Source of the DNA: Aggregatibacter segnis
GTDB lineage: Bacteria; Pseudomonadota; Gammaproteobacteria; Enterobacterales; Pasteurellaceae
Direction of reading: 5' to 3'
NCBI RefSeq assembly: GCF_003130075.1
Contig: NZ_NRCW01000004.1
Span: 124,001-188,000, forward strand
Length of the DNA stretch: 64,000 bases
A program made the position numbers and the translations under genes. This document shows, in pieces, positions 1 through 9,977 of the stretch. Within the stretch, counting starts at the first letter, position 1; the number at the start of each line of letters is the position of its first letter. Below the pieces are notes generated by a model. The model was not told the origin of the DNA and ran no database searches. It saw only the letters and a list, made by a program, of their open reading frames with translations.

Positions 1-3000
1 TGCCGACGAAATATAGTCTGCAAAACGAGGATAATAGTTTTAGGGTGATTAACAATCAGCAAAATGAAGCAGAGCAAGTTTTAACCTTTAATTTCAATTA
101 CGGTGTGAAAGGTAAAGACATTGCTGAGAATCTTATTGCGATCTTATTACCGGCATTACCGGAAGGACAAAGTTGGGAATCGGAAAAATTAACGGAAGCG
201 GCGGTGAGACGTGGTGAACGCGTCCAGCCGGAATTAATTCCAAGCGAGCATCCTTACTCAGCGCAACAATCTTTCCGTTTTGATATTCCGGAAGGGCGTT
301 GCCTCTATTTGCAACTGAATAATAAATTCACTGCCTTGGGCGGTTATCAACTGAAAAAACCGATTGGCAGCTTAGAATGTGCACCGAATTATCCGACCTA
401 TGTCGGCTTTGTGGGAAAAGGTTCTTTATTGTCTCAATATGGCGACGGCAAATTAACCCTTGCTGTACGCAATGCTGACAGTGTGCAACTGGATATTGGC
501 CGCGTACAGGCTGAGCAACTTCGTCATGTGGCAAATTTAAATAGCAACAGCTTCCAAAAACCGGATTTAGGTAATTTGAAATTTGACGATATTGCGACGT
601 TTAAAACGGAAACCCTTACTGTTGCTAACGATAATCCACGTAAATCGGATTATCTCAGTGTGGATTTATCGCAAAAAGGCTTGCCAAAACAAGGGATCTT
701 CTGGGTAAAAGCAAGTGCGGTGACTTCTGGCAGTGAATCTGACGGCGATAATTTAAAAGATAGCAAAGATGAAGATGGCTACTATTATTGGGATTCCGAT
801 CCGAATTCGCAAACCAGTGATTACCGTTTAATCGTGTTAACGGATTTGGGCATTATTGCGAAAAAAGCTGCGGATGGTACGCAATCTGTTTTCGTGCAAT
901 CTATTGCCAGTGGGGCACCGGTGTCGAATGCGTTAGTGAAAGTGATTTCCCGCAATAACACAGTGATTGCCAGTCAATTTACCAACAAACTCGGGGTGGC
1001 TCAGCTTCCATCTTTAGGAAACTTCAAGCAAGAACTTGAGCCGGTTATGTATTTAGTCACACGCGGGCAGGATCAGTCTTTCTTACCTATTGATAAATCA
1101 GACCGCACTTTAGATTTCTCCCGTTTTGATATTCGTGGCCAAGAAATTTCGCCGGAACAAAACGCCATTAAGACCTTCTTGTTTAATGATCGAGGTATTT
1201 ATCGTCCGGGTGAGTCCGTGTATATCGGCATGATCAGCAAGGCGTTGGATTGGAAAAAATCCTTAGCCAATGTGCCACTCACTTTAGAAATCACGTCACC
1301 GTCCGGTAAAACCCAATGGCAAAAAACGATCCGTGTGAGTGAAAGTGGTTTTAATGATTTGACGTATCCGTTGTCGGAAAATGCAGAAACCGGTGAATGG
1401 ACGGCACATATTTCTATTGCTCAACAACAAGAACAAATTGATGTTGGTTCTATGACGTTCCAAGTGCAGGAATTTGAACCGGATACGTTAAAAATCAATA
1501 CGATGTTTAATCGTAGCCAACAAGCCGGTTGGGTTTCGCCACAGGATTTAAAGGCGACCATCCATTTAACGAATTTATTTGGTACGCCGGCGCAAAAACG
1601 CCGAGTGAGTGCAAACATCATGTTGCATTCTCTCTTCCCGAGTTTTCCTGAATATAAGAACTATCAGTTCTATGATAATCAACGCAATAAAAATGCGATT
1701 TTGTTGGAAACTGAATTACAGGATCAAACCACGGATAATAACGGTGATGCCGTTTTTGCCTTGAATTTAGCGGAAGAAGCGGAAAATACCGTACAGATGT
1801 TGTATTTCACGGCGGACGGCTATGAAAATAACAGCGGTCGTGGCGTATCTAAAGTGCAATCGGTGTTGGTTTCTGCGCAACCTTGGTTAGTGGGCTACAG
1901 CAGTGCGCAAGACTTGAATTATTTGAGAGAAAACGCTGCCAGCCAAATCAATTTAATCGCAATTAATCCGAGCCTGCAAAAGATTTCCGTACAAGGGTTA
2001 AGTGCGGTCTTAATGGAACGTAAATATGTTTCCGTGCTGACTGAACAACGCTCCGGTGCTTATAAGTACGAATCTAAACTGGTGGAAAATCAAATTGATG
2101 AAAAACCGTTGAATATCGATCAAAGCGGGTCTGATTTTGTTTTGAATACCGAGCGTAGTGGTGATTTTGTATTGGTCATTAACAACCAATACGGTGAAAC
2201 CGTCAATCGCATTCCTTATACGGTGATTGGCAACAGCAACATCTCTGTCGCCATGGATAAAAACACTGAACTTAAATTGAATTTGAACAAAAAACAATTT
2301 ATGCCGGGTGAAGAAATTGAAGTGGCGATTAACGCACCTTATGCGGGGAGTGGATTAATCACTATCGAACGAGATCGTGTATATGCTCATCAATGGTTTA
2401 AATCCTCGACTAACCGTTCTGTACAAAAAATCAGAATTCCTGAGAATTTTGAGGGAAGTGGCTATATTAACGTGCAATTCTCTCGTGATATGCAATCTGA
2501 TGATATTTTCACCAGTCCGCTAAGTTATGGCGTTGCGCCGTTTAGCGTCAATGTGGATAACTATCGTTTGAATGTGACGTTAAATGCGCCGCAGCAAGTG
2601 AAATCCGGTGATAAAGTTCAGTTTACGTTATCTGCGGATAAACCAAGTAAAGCAGTAATTTACGCGGTGAATGAAGGCATCTTGCAAGTGGCAGGTCATA
2701 AACAAGAAGATCCGTTGGCGTTTTTCTTCCCGAAATATGCCCTCCAAGTGGAAACCTTGCAGATTTTGGATTTGATTTTGCCGGAATTTCGTAAAGTGTT
2801 GCAGTTTGCACAAACCGGTGGTGACTCAGAAGAAATGGCAATGTTGGAAAAAGCCTTGGCGGCGAATACCAATCCATTTAAACGTAAAACCGATAAACCG
2901 GCAGTGTTCTGGTCAAATATTGTGGATGTAGACGGAAGTAAAACGGTAACTTACCAAATTCCAGCCGGTTTCAATGGTAATTTGAAAGTCATGGCGATTG

Positions 3001-4979
3001 CCGTAACAAATGACGGTTCACAAATGAATATCGCACAAGCGGAAACCTTGGTGCGTGATGACATGATTTTATCGCCAAGTGCGCCGATAACCTTGGCACC
3101 GAATGATGAAAGTAAAGTCAGTTTAACCGTTTCGAATAATACGAAGAGTAAACAAAATGTGCTTGTTCAGCTCAATGTTGCACCGCAGTTCCAAGTATTA
3201 AGCAATGCGCAAACCTCCATTGTATTAGCCCCGATGAGCGAAGGCGTGGTGGATTTCAAATTAAAAGCAACTGATTTGCTTGGTAGCGGCATTTTATATT
3301 TCACTGCGGCTTACTTAGATGAACAGCAACAACCGGCACAGGTTGAACGCAAATATGGTATTTCCGTGCGTCCACTGACGGCGAAACAGCAATTCATCAA
3401 AGTGGGGGATGTGGCGGCAAATCAACAGGTACAAGGCGAATTACCGAATCTGTTGTTCCCACAACGCCGTGAGCAATACGCGCTGCTCTCTTCCGCTCCG
3501 TTGGTCTTAGCGAAAGGCATCACAAGTTATTTAGGCAACTATGACAACTTCTGTACGGAACAAATTATTAGTGCGGCAATGCCTAATCTGTTATTGGCGA
3601 ATAATCCTGAGTACCAAAGTTTACTTGGCGTTTTATCACAAGCGGGCGACAAGCAAGCTATTGAAGCCACTAAACAGCAATTACACAATAATTTGAATCG
3701 AGTCTTTAATTTATTACCGGCGCGCCAAACTGAGAATGAAGGCTTTGGTGTATGGTCGGGTTTAGATGAAGATGATGCCTTCTTAACAGCCTATGTAGCG
3801 CATTTCCTCATTGAAGCGCAAGAGCACAACGTGCAATTACCGGCAGCATGGGTCGCGCCAAACGGCTTGTTTAATCAAACTATCGCGGCGTTAGAACGTT
3901 TAAGTCGCCCGGAAAGTGAAGATGACTTAGCCATGCTGCGTCAACGCGCTTATGCGACGTACTTATTGGCGCGTTTAGGTCAAGTGCCAAGCGACAGTTT
4001 AATGTCTATTCGTAGTCTATTGGATCATCATTTCAAAGCGGAAGAATGGCAATCTGATTTAACAACTGCTTGGTTGGCTGGTGCCTATCAATTGGTGAAA
4101 CAGGAAGAAGATGCAAACACGCTGATGAACAATCTGATGGCAAACTTTGCTCATTCGCAGGCAAAAACCGAATGGTTCTATCGCGATTATTTAGATCCGT
4201 TGATTGAGAAAAGTTCGGTGTTGTATGTGTTGTCACGTCATTTCCCGAAACAGGCAGCGCTATTATCTAACGGATTGTTTGAAGGCATTGTGCAAGATTT
4301 AAACGACGATCGTTATAACAGCTTGTCTTCCGCAATGGTGCTTTTAGCCTTAGAGGCTTACGGTAAGCAATACCCTGACCAACTTGAAAAATTACATATT
4401 CAACAGGAAGGTCAAAATATCGGCAGTGTACAAGGTGCTTTTGTGTTAGCCAATATCAATGCAGACAAAGCTGCGCTTAACTTTGTTAACCAAAGTACGC
4501 AAAGAGCCTGGTATGCCATTAGCCAATCCGGCTATGTACAGCAGCCGCCTGCTGAGGCGATTAAAAACGGCGTGGAAATCGACCGCACTTACTTAGATAA
4601 AGACGGCAAACCGGTGACTTCTGTGAAACTTGGCGACATCATTAACGTACAAGTTAATGTGCGTTCATTGCAAAATGAGCAAGACAACATGGTGATTACT
4701 GACCTTTATCCGGCTGGATTTGAAGTGGTAACGGGGAATGGTGATATGAGCGCACAAGAGGAAACTCAACAACGTTTTAACTGGGTACACCGTGATTTGC
4801 GTGAAGACCGTATGTTGAGCTACGGTTCCGTGGGTGAGACCACCACCGTCATTCAATATCAATTAAAAGCAGTGAACGTGGGTAAATTCAAAATTCCACA
4901 AGCTTATGCAGAAAACATGTATAACCGTGCGGTTAATGCCCAATCTGCTGCGAAAGGGGATATTGAAGTGATTCAATAA
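1..4979 (+). CDS. Alpha-2-macroglobulin family protein, thioester type (5' partial)
   Basis: Bacterial alpha-2-macroglobulins are large periplasmic, usually inner-membrane-anchored traps thought to bind invading proteases. The frame is open to the left window edge with no stop, so the GTG at 45 is not the true start and the signal peptide/lipobox lies outside; at least 1658 codons are present. A macroglobulin MG2-like region carries NDRGIYRPGES (near 1183-1215), and the reactive thioester motif CTEQ is at 3552-3563, followed by the helical thioester domain and a C-terminal beta domain. This is the YfhM type (with thioester) rather than YfaS (without). The pbpC partner known from E. coli lies two genes downstream, fitting a role next to peptidoglycan repair. 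Confidence 0.9.
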   Translation, partial: PTKYSLQNEDNSFRVINNQQNEAEQVLTFNFNYGVKGKDIAENLIAILLPALPEGQSWESEKLTEAAVRRGERVQPELIPSEHPYSAQQSFRFDIPEGRCLYLQLNNKFTALGGYQLKKPIGSLECAPNYPTYVGFVGKGSLLSQYGDGKLTLAVRNADSVQLDIGRVQAEQLRHVANLNSNSFQKPDLGNLKFDDIATFKTETLTVANDNPRKSDYLSVDLSQKGLPKQGIFWVKASAVTSGSESDGDNLKDSKDEDGYYYWDSDPNSQTSDYRLIVLTDLGIIAKKAADGTQSVFVQSIASGAPVSNALVKVISRNNTVIASQFTNKLGVAQLPSLGNFKQELEPVMYLVTRGQDQSFLPIDKSDRTLDFSRFDIRGQEISPEQNAIKTFLFNDRGIYRPGESVYIGMISKALDWKKSLANVPLTLEITSPSGKTQWQKTIRVSESGFNDLTYPLSENAETGEWTAHISIAQQQEQIDVGSMTFQVQEFEPDTLKINTMFNRSQQAGWVSPQDLKATIHLTNLFGTPAQKRRVSANIMLHSLFPSFPEYKNYQFYDNQRNKNAILLETELQDQTTDNNGDAVFALNLAEEAENTVQMLYFTADGYENNSGRGVSKVQSVLVSAQPWLVGYSSAQDLNYLRENAASQINLIAINPSLQKISVQGLSAVLMERKYVSVLTEQRSGAYKYESKLVENQIDEKPLNIDQSGSDFVLNTERSGDFVLVINNQYGETVNRIPYTVIGNSNISVAMDKNTELKLNLNKKQFMPGEEIEVAINAPYAGSGLITIERDRVYAHQWFKSSTNRSVQKIRIPENFEGSGYINVQFSRDMQSDDIFTSPLSYGVAPFSVNVDNYRLNVTLNAPQQVKSGDKVQFTLSADKPSKAVIYAVNEGILQVAGHKQEDPLAFFFPKYALQVETLQILDLILPEFRKVLQFAQTGGDSEEMAMLEKALAANTNPFKRKTDKPAVFWSNIVDVDGSKTVTYQIPAGFNGNLKVMAIAVTNDGSQMNIAQAETLVRDDMILSPSAPITLAPNDESKVSLTVSNNTKSKQNVLVQLNVAPQFQVLSNAQTSIVLAPMSEGVVDFKLKATDLLGSGILYFTAAYLDEQQQPAQVERKYGISVRPLTAKQQFIKVGDVAANQQVQGELPNLLFPQRREQYALLSSAPLVLAKGITSYLGNYDNFCTEQIISAAMPNLLLANNPEYQSLLGVLSQAGDKQAIEATKQQLHNNLNRVFNLLPARQTENEGFGVWSGLDEDDAFLTAYVAHFLIEAQEHNVQLPAAWVAPNGLFNQTIAALERLSRPESEDDLAMLRQRAYATYLLARLGQVPSDSLMSIRSLLDHHFKAEEWQSDLTTAWLAGAYQLVKQEEDANTLMNNLMANFAHSQAKTEWFYRDYLDPLIEKSSVLYVLSRHFPKQAALLSNGLFEGIVQDLNDDRYNSLSSAMVLLALEAYGKQYPDQLEKLHIQQEGQNIGSVQGAFVLANINADKAALNFVNQSTQRAWYAISQSGYVQQPPAEAIKNGVEIDRTYLDKDGKPVTSVKLGDIINVQVNVRSLQNEQDNMVITDLYPAGFEVVTGNGDMSAQEETQQRFNWVHRDLREDRMLSYGSVGETTTVIQYQLKAVNVGKFKIPQAYAENMYNRAVNAQSAAKGDIEVIQ

Positions 4980-4992
4980 TCGCTTAAAAAAT

Positions 4993-5026
4993 AAAAAACT
5001 CTCCTTCATTTGACGGAGAGTTTTTT
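4993..5026 (+). terminator. Intrinsic terminator of the alpha-2-macroglobulin gene
   Basis: A 12-bp perfect stem (4993-5004 with 5015-5026) ends in six T. It lies 13 bases after the stop codon, so the downstream yeiH-like gene needs its own promoter. Confidence 0.85.
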
Positions 5027-5096
5027 ATTGCTAACGGTTTACAAGCCCTAAAGTGCGGTCAGAATCAACTGCATTTTTCGCTGTTCTCAGCGTATA

Positions 5097-6143
5097 ATGA
5101 AGCCTCATTTCCCTTTCATGACAAACCAAATGAAAAATCGATCATTCTATTTCGGACTTATTTGTGTGGCGTTTTTAGCATTTATCGCACAACAAATAAG
5201 TCAAACACCATTTGCTCAACAAGCGCATTTAAGCGCTCTTATTATTGCCATTTTGCTGGGGATGCTCTTTGGTAATAGTGTTTATAAACGTTATGAAAGC
5301 CACATTGAAAAAGGCGTGTTGTTTGCTAAAGGACAGATTTTACGTGCAGGGATCGTGTTGTATGGTTTTCGACTAACATTGCAAGATATTACTGGTGTGG
5401 GAATAAACGCAATTCTGACCGATGCCCTGATGTTACTTTCCACTTTCTTGCTGACCTGTTTTATTGGTATTCGTTATCTCAAAATGGATAAACAACTTGT
5501 TTATCTCACGGCTTCCGGTTGCAGTATTTGTGGGGCTGCTGCCGTGATGGCGGCTGCACCGGTGACAAAAGCGGAATCGCATAAAGTGTCGGTGGCGATT
5601 GCAGTGGTGGTGATCTTCGGCACGCTGTCCATTTTTTTGTATCCGCTTTTTTATCCTTGGGTCAGCACATTAATGACACCACACCAATTCGGTATTTATG
5701 TGGGCTCCAGCGTGCATGAAGTGGCGCAGGTTTATGCCATTGGCGGCAACATTAGCCCTGTCGTCGCAGATACAGCGGTGATCACGAAAATGATTCGGGT
5801 CATGATGTTGGCGCCTTTCTTATTGGGGCTGTCTTGGCTGTTGACTAGAGAGGCACAAGGGGGAGAGGCACGGAAAATTACTATTCCCTGGTTTGCTCTT
5901 TGGTTTATTGCTGTTGCGGTGTTCAATTCGTTTAATTTGCTGCCGCAAACGTTAATAAAAAGTTTGGTTGAGCTTGATACATTTCTACTTGTTTCTGCGA
6001 TGGCGGCCTTGGGGTTAACAACACATATCGGCGCCATTAAACAGGCGGGTTTCAAACCGCTGATCCTTGGCACCTTGGTTTACCTTTGGTTAATTGTCGG
6101 TGGTTTGTTAGTCAACTATGAAGCAGGTCTCTTTTTGTCATAG
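5097..6143 (+). CDS. YeiH/UPF0324 family membrane protein (putative sulfate exporter family)
   Basis: A 348-residue hydrophobic protein with about ten predicted membrane segments. It carries the family-typical stretch [17 protein letters not shown] (near 5514-5564) and SSVHEVAQV (near 5707). Members are annotated as putative sulfate exporters, but the transport function is not established. The start is uncertain: a perfect TATAAT (5093-5098) overlaps the first ATG (5097), which would put transcription start near 5105 and favour ATG 5118 or 5130; none of the three has a clear ribosome binding site. It sits between the alpha-2-macroglobulin gene and pbpC, which are adjacent in E. coli. Confidence 0.85.
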   Translation: MKPHFPFMTNQMKNRSFYFGLICVAFLAFIAQQISQTPFAQQAHLSALIIAILLGMLFGNSVYKRYESHIEKGVLFAKGQILRAGIVLYGFRLTLQDITGVGINAILTDALMLLSTFLLTCFIGIRYLKMDKQLVYLTASGCSICGAAAVMAAAPVTKAESHKVSVAIAVVVIFGTLSIFLYPLFYPWVSTLMTPHQFGIYVGSSVHEVAQVYAIGGNISPVVADTAVITKMIRVMMLAPFLLGLSWLLTREAQGGEARKITIPWFALWFIAVAVFNSFNLLPQTLIKSLVELDTFLLVSAMAALGLTTHIGAIKQAGFKPLILGTLVYLWLIVGGLLVNYEAGLFLS

Positions 6144-6174
6144 GCAGAAAAGGAATTTAATTCGTAAGTTAAGT

Positions 6175-6230
6175 AAAAAGGGCGGTACTGTCTTGGTGAT
6201 AAAACACATTGAAAAGCTACCGCACTTTTT
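6175..6230 (+). terminator. Decayed paired-uptake-sequence hairpin after the yeiH-like gene
   Basis: AAAAAGGGCGGTA (6175-6187) pairs with TACCGCACTTTTT (6218-6230), one arm being a one-base variant of the uptake sequence. The T run follows directly. Probable terminator with a 30-base loop. Confidence 0.5.
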
Positions 6231-6248
6231 GTTTTTTAGTCACGTTTG

Positions 6249-8612
6249 ATGGTTATGTCACAGAAATTTCGTCAATGTCTCTATGTTGTTTTATGCGGTT
6301 TATTGCTTACGGCCGCGGTGGTTCATTTTTTACCTCATGAACCCTTGAAGCAACGCTTTCCCTATTCCGTTGCCGTGTATGACGAACAGCAGAATTTATT
6401 ACGCCTAACAACAGCAAAAGATCAGAAATATCGCCTGTGGACGCCATTAGAAGAACTTTCGCCACAATTAGTGGATGCCGTGCTTTTTCAGGAAGATGAA
6501 TGGTTTTATTATCATTTTGGGGTGAACCCTTACGGCTTGCTGCGTGGAGCAGCACAAACCTATTTGTTCGGAGGCTCACCGCAGGGTGGGTCTACCATCA
6601 CCATGCAACTGGCACGAATTTTATGGAATATTGACAGCCGCACTATCCTCGGGAAAATCGAGCAAATTTTCCGTGCCGTTCAATTAGAGTTGCAATATTC
6701 CAAACAGGATATTTTAGAAGCCTATTTCAACTTTGCGCCTTATGGACGAAACATTGAAGGTGCTGGGACGGCAAGCCTGATTTATTTTAATCGTGCCAAC
6801 AAAAACCTAAATTTAGCGGAGGCTATGACTTTAGCGATTTTGCCAAAAAACCCGAACGGCTACATTCAACAGAATAATCAGCAACTGAATCCGCAACTGT
6901 TTAATGCCCGTAATAAATTGTATGCCCGTTGGGTGGAAACTCATCCGCAAGATCGCCAATGGCAATCCCATTTCAAATTAAATTATCCTTTACGCCCCAT
7001 TGAAAAACTTCCGTTTTTCGCACCGCACTTTACCGACCAAGTGTTGCAACAATATGCAGAAAAAGAGGAAACGCAAAATGGACGTCTTGTCACCAGTTTA
7101 AACAGCGGCTTACAGCGTTTGGTTGAGCGAATCAGCCAACGCTATTTGCAACAACAAAAAACCTATGGCGTGAATAATCTGGCGGTATTGTTGGTGGATA
7201 ATCGCACCATGCAAATTAAAGCTTTGGTAGGTTCCGGTGATTATTTTAATCCGCAAATCAGCGGACAAATTAACGGTACGCTGGCAAAACGTTCTTATGG
7301 TTCGACCTTGAAGCCGTTTATTTATGGCTTAGCCTTTGATCAAGGGCTAGCCCATCCTAAAACGATATTAAAAGATTTGCCGACGAATTTTGCCGATTAT
7401 CAACCGGAGAATTATGAAGGTAATTTTCTCGGACCGGTCAGCGTTACGCAGGCATTATTACAAAGTCGCAATATTCCTGCCGTCGAGATGGCACAACGTC
7501 TGAAATATCCTGATCTTTACGATTTGCTGAAACAAGCGGAAATTGTTTTGCCGAAGGAAAAAGCCCATTATGGCTTGTCGTTGGTGTTAGGCGGTGCAGA
7601 GCTTTCCATGCAACAGCTGGCTGGTTTATATGCTGCCCTTGCCAATGGGGGAAAATGGCAACCATTGCAATCCTTGAAAGACGTTTCTGCAGAACAACGT
7701 GCCTCGTTATTAAGTCCGGAAAGCAGCTATATGTTGGGCGACATCTTATCGCAGAATATTCGCACCGATATTTATAACAAAGCCATTAAAACCAAGTTAC
7801 CGATTTATTGGAAAACCGGCACATCTAACGGATTGCGTGATGCTTGGACAGCAGGCTACTTCGGCAATTACACGTTGGTCGTGTGGTTTGGCAATTTTAA
7901 CAATAAAAGCAACCCGCACTTTATCGGGCGTCGCCTGGCTGCTCCATTATTTTTACAGTTGGCAGATGCGATTATTGCGCAATCTCCGACGATGCAAGAT
8001 CCGCTTAGCCGCGAAAAGTTAACTTTAAAAGATGTTCCGGTATGTGCCGCTGACGGCAACTTATCGAATAGATATTGCCAACAACTCACCAATACCCTTT
8101 TTATTCCCGGTAAATCGCCGATTCAGGTGAGCCATATTTATCAGCAGTTACGCGTACGTAAAGGCTCAGATGTTTTAGCTTGCGCAACGGATCCGAGTGA
8201 GGAGACCGAACAAAAAATTTATGAGATCTGGAGCAGCGACTATCAAAAATTGTTTGCTCAAGCCGGAATCATGAAACGTAGCCCGATGGTCAATGCGGAA
8301 TGCCCTTATGAACAGCAAAGCCAATCTTTACAACAGATCACACATAATCCGCTGAAAATTACCTCACCACTGGAAAATCGGACTTATTTTATTAATACGA
8401 ATAGCGTAGAAGACCACATTCCGTTAATTGCCACGACATCAGGCGAAGTTCAGCATCTTTATTGGTTTGTGAATAACGCGTATTTAGGTGAAAGCAGAGC
8501 AGATGAAACATTTTTATGGAAACCGACAGGCATCGGCACTTATCAAATAACGGTTGTTGATGAGGCTGGCTATCGCACAACCATTAATGTGACGGTGAAA
8601 ATCACCCATTAA
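6249..8612 (+). CDS. pbpC: Penicillin-binding protein 1C, bifunctional glycosyltransferase/transpeptidase
   Basis: Class A PBP of the 1C type, making and crosslinking peptidoglycan in the periplasm. A single N-terminal membrane anchor (about residues 7-25) is followed by a GT51 glycosyltransferase domain with catalytic QEDEWF (E82) and GGSTITMQLAR. The transpeptidase domain has STLK (S352, K355) and KTGTS (K522), and the C-terminal 90 residues fit the PBP1C-specific domain. Length (787 aa) is normal for the family. The frame also allows TTG 6246 and ATG 6255; no strong ribosome binding site decides between them. Its usual partner, a thioester alpha-2-macroglobulin, is encoded upstream, suggesting a coupled envelope defence/repair role (inference). 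Confidence 0.94.
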   Translation: MVMSQKFRQCLYVVLCGLLLTAAVVHFLPHEPLKQRFPYSVAVYDEQQNLLRLTTAKDQKYRLWTPLEELSPQLVDAVLFQEDEWFYYHFGVNPYGLLRGAAQTYLFGGSPQGGSTITMQLARILWNIDSRTILGKIEQIFRAVQLELQYSKQDILEAYFNFAPYGRNIEGAGTASLIYFNRANKNLNLAEAMTLAILPKNPNGYIQQNNQQLNPQLFNARNKLYARWVETHPQDRQWQSHFKLNYPLRPIEKLPFFAPHFTDQVLQQYAEKEETQNGRLVTSLNSGLQRLVERISQRYLQQQKTYGVNNLAVLLVDNRTMQIKALVGSGDYFNPQISGQINGTLAKRSYGSTLKPFIYGLAFDQGLAHPKTILKDLPTNFADYQPENYEGNFLGPVSVTQALLQSRNIPAVEMAQRLKYPDLYDLLKQAEIVLPKEKAHYGLSLVLGGAELSMQQLAGLYAALANGGKWQPLQSLKDVSAEQRASLLSPESSYMLGDILSQNIRTDIYNKAIKTKLPIYWKTGTSNGLRDAWTAGYFGNYTLVVWFGNFNNKSNPHFIGRRLAAPLFLQLADAIIAQSPTMQDPLSREKLTLKDVPVCAADGNLSNRYCQQLTNTLFIPGKSPIQVSHIYQQLRVRKGSDVLACATDPSEETEQKIYEIWSSDYQKLFAQAGIMKRSPMVNAECPYEQQSQSLQQITHNPLKITSPLENRTYFINTNSVEDHIPLIATTSGEVQHLYWFVNNAYLGESRADETFLWKPTGIGTYQITVVDEAGYRTTINVTVKITH

Positions 8613-8619
8613 GGAAATG

Positions 8620-8661
8620 AAAGTGCGGTTGAAAAAATAGGTAAATTTTCTACCGCACTTT
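8620..8661. terminator. Paired uptake-sequence hairpin between convergent pbpC and the small lipoprotein gene
   Basis: AAAGTGCGGT (8620-8629) is matched by ACCGCACTTT (8652-8661). It lies 8 bases after pbpC and 17 bases after the end of the minus-strand lipoprotein gene, so it could serve both. Confidence 0.6.
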
Positions 8662-8677
8662 GAGATAGGATTTGGCG

Positions 8678-8824
8678 TTAATTGTTGATACCCAATGTTT
8701 TGGTGTTTTTATCGAATTTTAAACCGGAGTGAGAGCCTTCGGAGCCATTGAAATAAATATCTTTTGGTTGAGAGCAGGCGGTGATGGTTAAAATTGCTGT
8801 GAAGACTAAAATAAGTTTTTTCAT
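8678..8824 (-). CDS. Small predicted lipoprotein, 48 residues
   Basis: Family not recognised. The minus strand encodes 48 residues starting MKKLILVFTAILTITACSQP, a typical lipoprotein signal with lipobox ITAC, leaving a mature peptide of 32 residues rich in Gly, Asn, Ser and Lys. GAGG (8831-8834) lies 6 bases before the ATG (8822-8824), and a TATAAT box with a TTGAAT -35 lies just upstream (8858-8884). A hairpin follows the stop. Promoter, ribosome binding site, lipobox and terminator together make it a convincing gene despite its size. It is monocistronic, convergent with pbpC. Function unknown. Confidence 0.72.
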   Translation of the reverse strand: MKKLILVFTAILTITACSQPKDIYFNGSEGSHSGLKFDKNTKTLGINN

Positions 8825-8857
8825 GTGATACCTCTATGCGTCAAAAATGTTGCCGTC

Positions 8858-8884
8858 ATTATAACATAGGGAAAGGGGATTCAA
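8858..8884 (-). promoter_or_regulatory. Sigma70-like promoter of the small lipoprotein gene
   Basis: On the minus strand, TTGAAT (8879-8884) and a perfect TATAAT (8858-8863) are separated by 15 bases, slightly short. Predicted transcription start is near 8851, giving a leader of about 27 nt. Confidence 0.5.
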
Positions 8885-8940
8885 GGCGAGGAAATGAGGG
8901 GATAATAATTGAAAACGGAAACATGGATTTGAACTAAAAA

Positions 8941-8968
8941 CAAAAGGCTTAGTTTTCTAAGCCTTTTG
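8941..8968 (-). terminator. Intrinsic terminator of prs
   Basis: An 11-bp stem (8941-8951 with 8958-8968) with a 6-base loop is followed on the minus strand by five T. It lies about 40 bases beyond the prs stop. Confidence 0.85.
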
Positions 8969-9006
8969 TCATTTAAAGTGCGGTTGATTTTATATGTATT
9001 TTTCGC

Positions 9007-9957
9007 TTATTCATCAAACATTGCAGAGATGGATTCTTCGTTGCTGATACGACGAATTGCTTCTGCAAGCATTTTGGATAATGTCAGTGAGCGAACTTTA
9101 CCTAATGCGATAATTTCGTCAGTCAACGGAATGGTGTCTGTCACGACAACTTCGTCTAGCGCATCGCTGGCAAGGTTTTTCGCGGCAGAACCTGAGAATA
9201 CCGCATGTGTAGCGTAAGCGAAGACGCGTTTAGCACCACGTTCTTTTAAGGCTTCAGCCGCTTTGCATAAGGTGCCGCCGGTGTCGATCATGTCATCCAC
9301 CAAGATACAGTCACGATCTGCCACATCACCAATAATGTGCATTACTTGAGAAACGTTAGCACGTGGACGGCGTTTGTCGATAATCGCCATGTCGGTGTCG
9401 TTTAATAATTTCGCCACAGCACGGGCACGTACCACACCACCGATGTCCGGAGATACAACGATTGGATTCACTAAGTCGGTTTTTTTCAAAATGTCATCGA
9501 TTAATACCGGAGAACCGAATACGTTATCTACCGGTACGTCAAAGAAACCTTGGATTTGTTCTGCGTGTAAATCGCAGGTTAACACACGGTCAACGCCAAC
9601 GCCGGATAAGAAGTCGGCAACTACTTTTGCTGTAATCGGTACACGAGCAGAACGAACGCGGCGGTCTTGGCGGGCATAACCGAAATAAGGGATTACGGCA
9701 GTAATACGACCGGCAGACGCGCGACGTAATGCATCAACCATAACCAATAATTCCATCAAGTTGTCATTTGTTGGTGCACAGGTTGATTGAATGATAAATA
9801 CATCGCTACCGCGAACATTTTCATTGATTTGCACTTGTACTTCACCATCGCTGAAACGACCAACGGTTGCATCGCTTAATTTCGTTTTTAAGCATATTGA
9901 AATACGCTTGGCGAGTTCCGGTGTAGCGTTACCGGCGAAGAGTTTAATATCTGGCAT
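9007..9957 (-). CDS. prs: Ribose-phosphate pyrophosphokinase (PRPP synthetase)
   Basis: Makes 5-phosphoribosyl-1-pyrophosphate from ribose 5-phosphate and ATP for nucleotide, His, Trp and NAD synthesis; cytosolic hexamer of the class I type. The 316 residues match the usual 315. Visible motifs: [16 protein letters not shown] near the N-terminus, the PRPP synthetase signature [11 protein letters not shown], and the PRPP-binding loop [10 protein letters not shown]. It follows ispE by 20 bases, the conserved gammaproteobacterial lolB-ispE-prs order, and ends at its own terminator. Confidence 0.98.
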   Translation of the reverse strand: MPDIKLFAGNATPELAKRISICLKTKLSDATVGRFSDGEVQVQINENVRGSDVFIIQSTCAPTNDNLMELLVMVDALRRASAGRITAVIPYFGYARQDRRVRSARVPITAKVVADFLSGVGVDRVLTCDLHAEQIQGFFDVPVDNVFGSPVLIDDILKKTDLVNPIVVSPDIGGVVRARAVAKLLNDTDMAIIDKRRPRANVSQVMHIIGDVADRDCILVDDMIDTGGTLCKAAEALKERGAKRVFAYATHAVFSGSAAKNLASDALDEVVVTDTIPLTDEIIALGKVRSLTLSKMLAEAIRRISNEESISAMFDE

Positions 9958-9977
9958 TGTAAGTTTGACCTCAGGTG

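Noticed and set aside
45-47. GTG as start of the alpha-2-macroglobulin
   Set aside because: The frame is open to the window edge and no signal peptide follows the GTG, so the real start is upstream.
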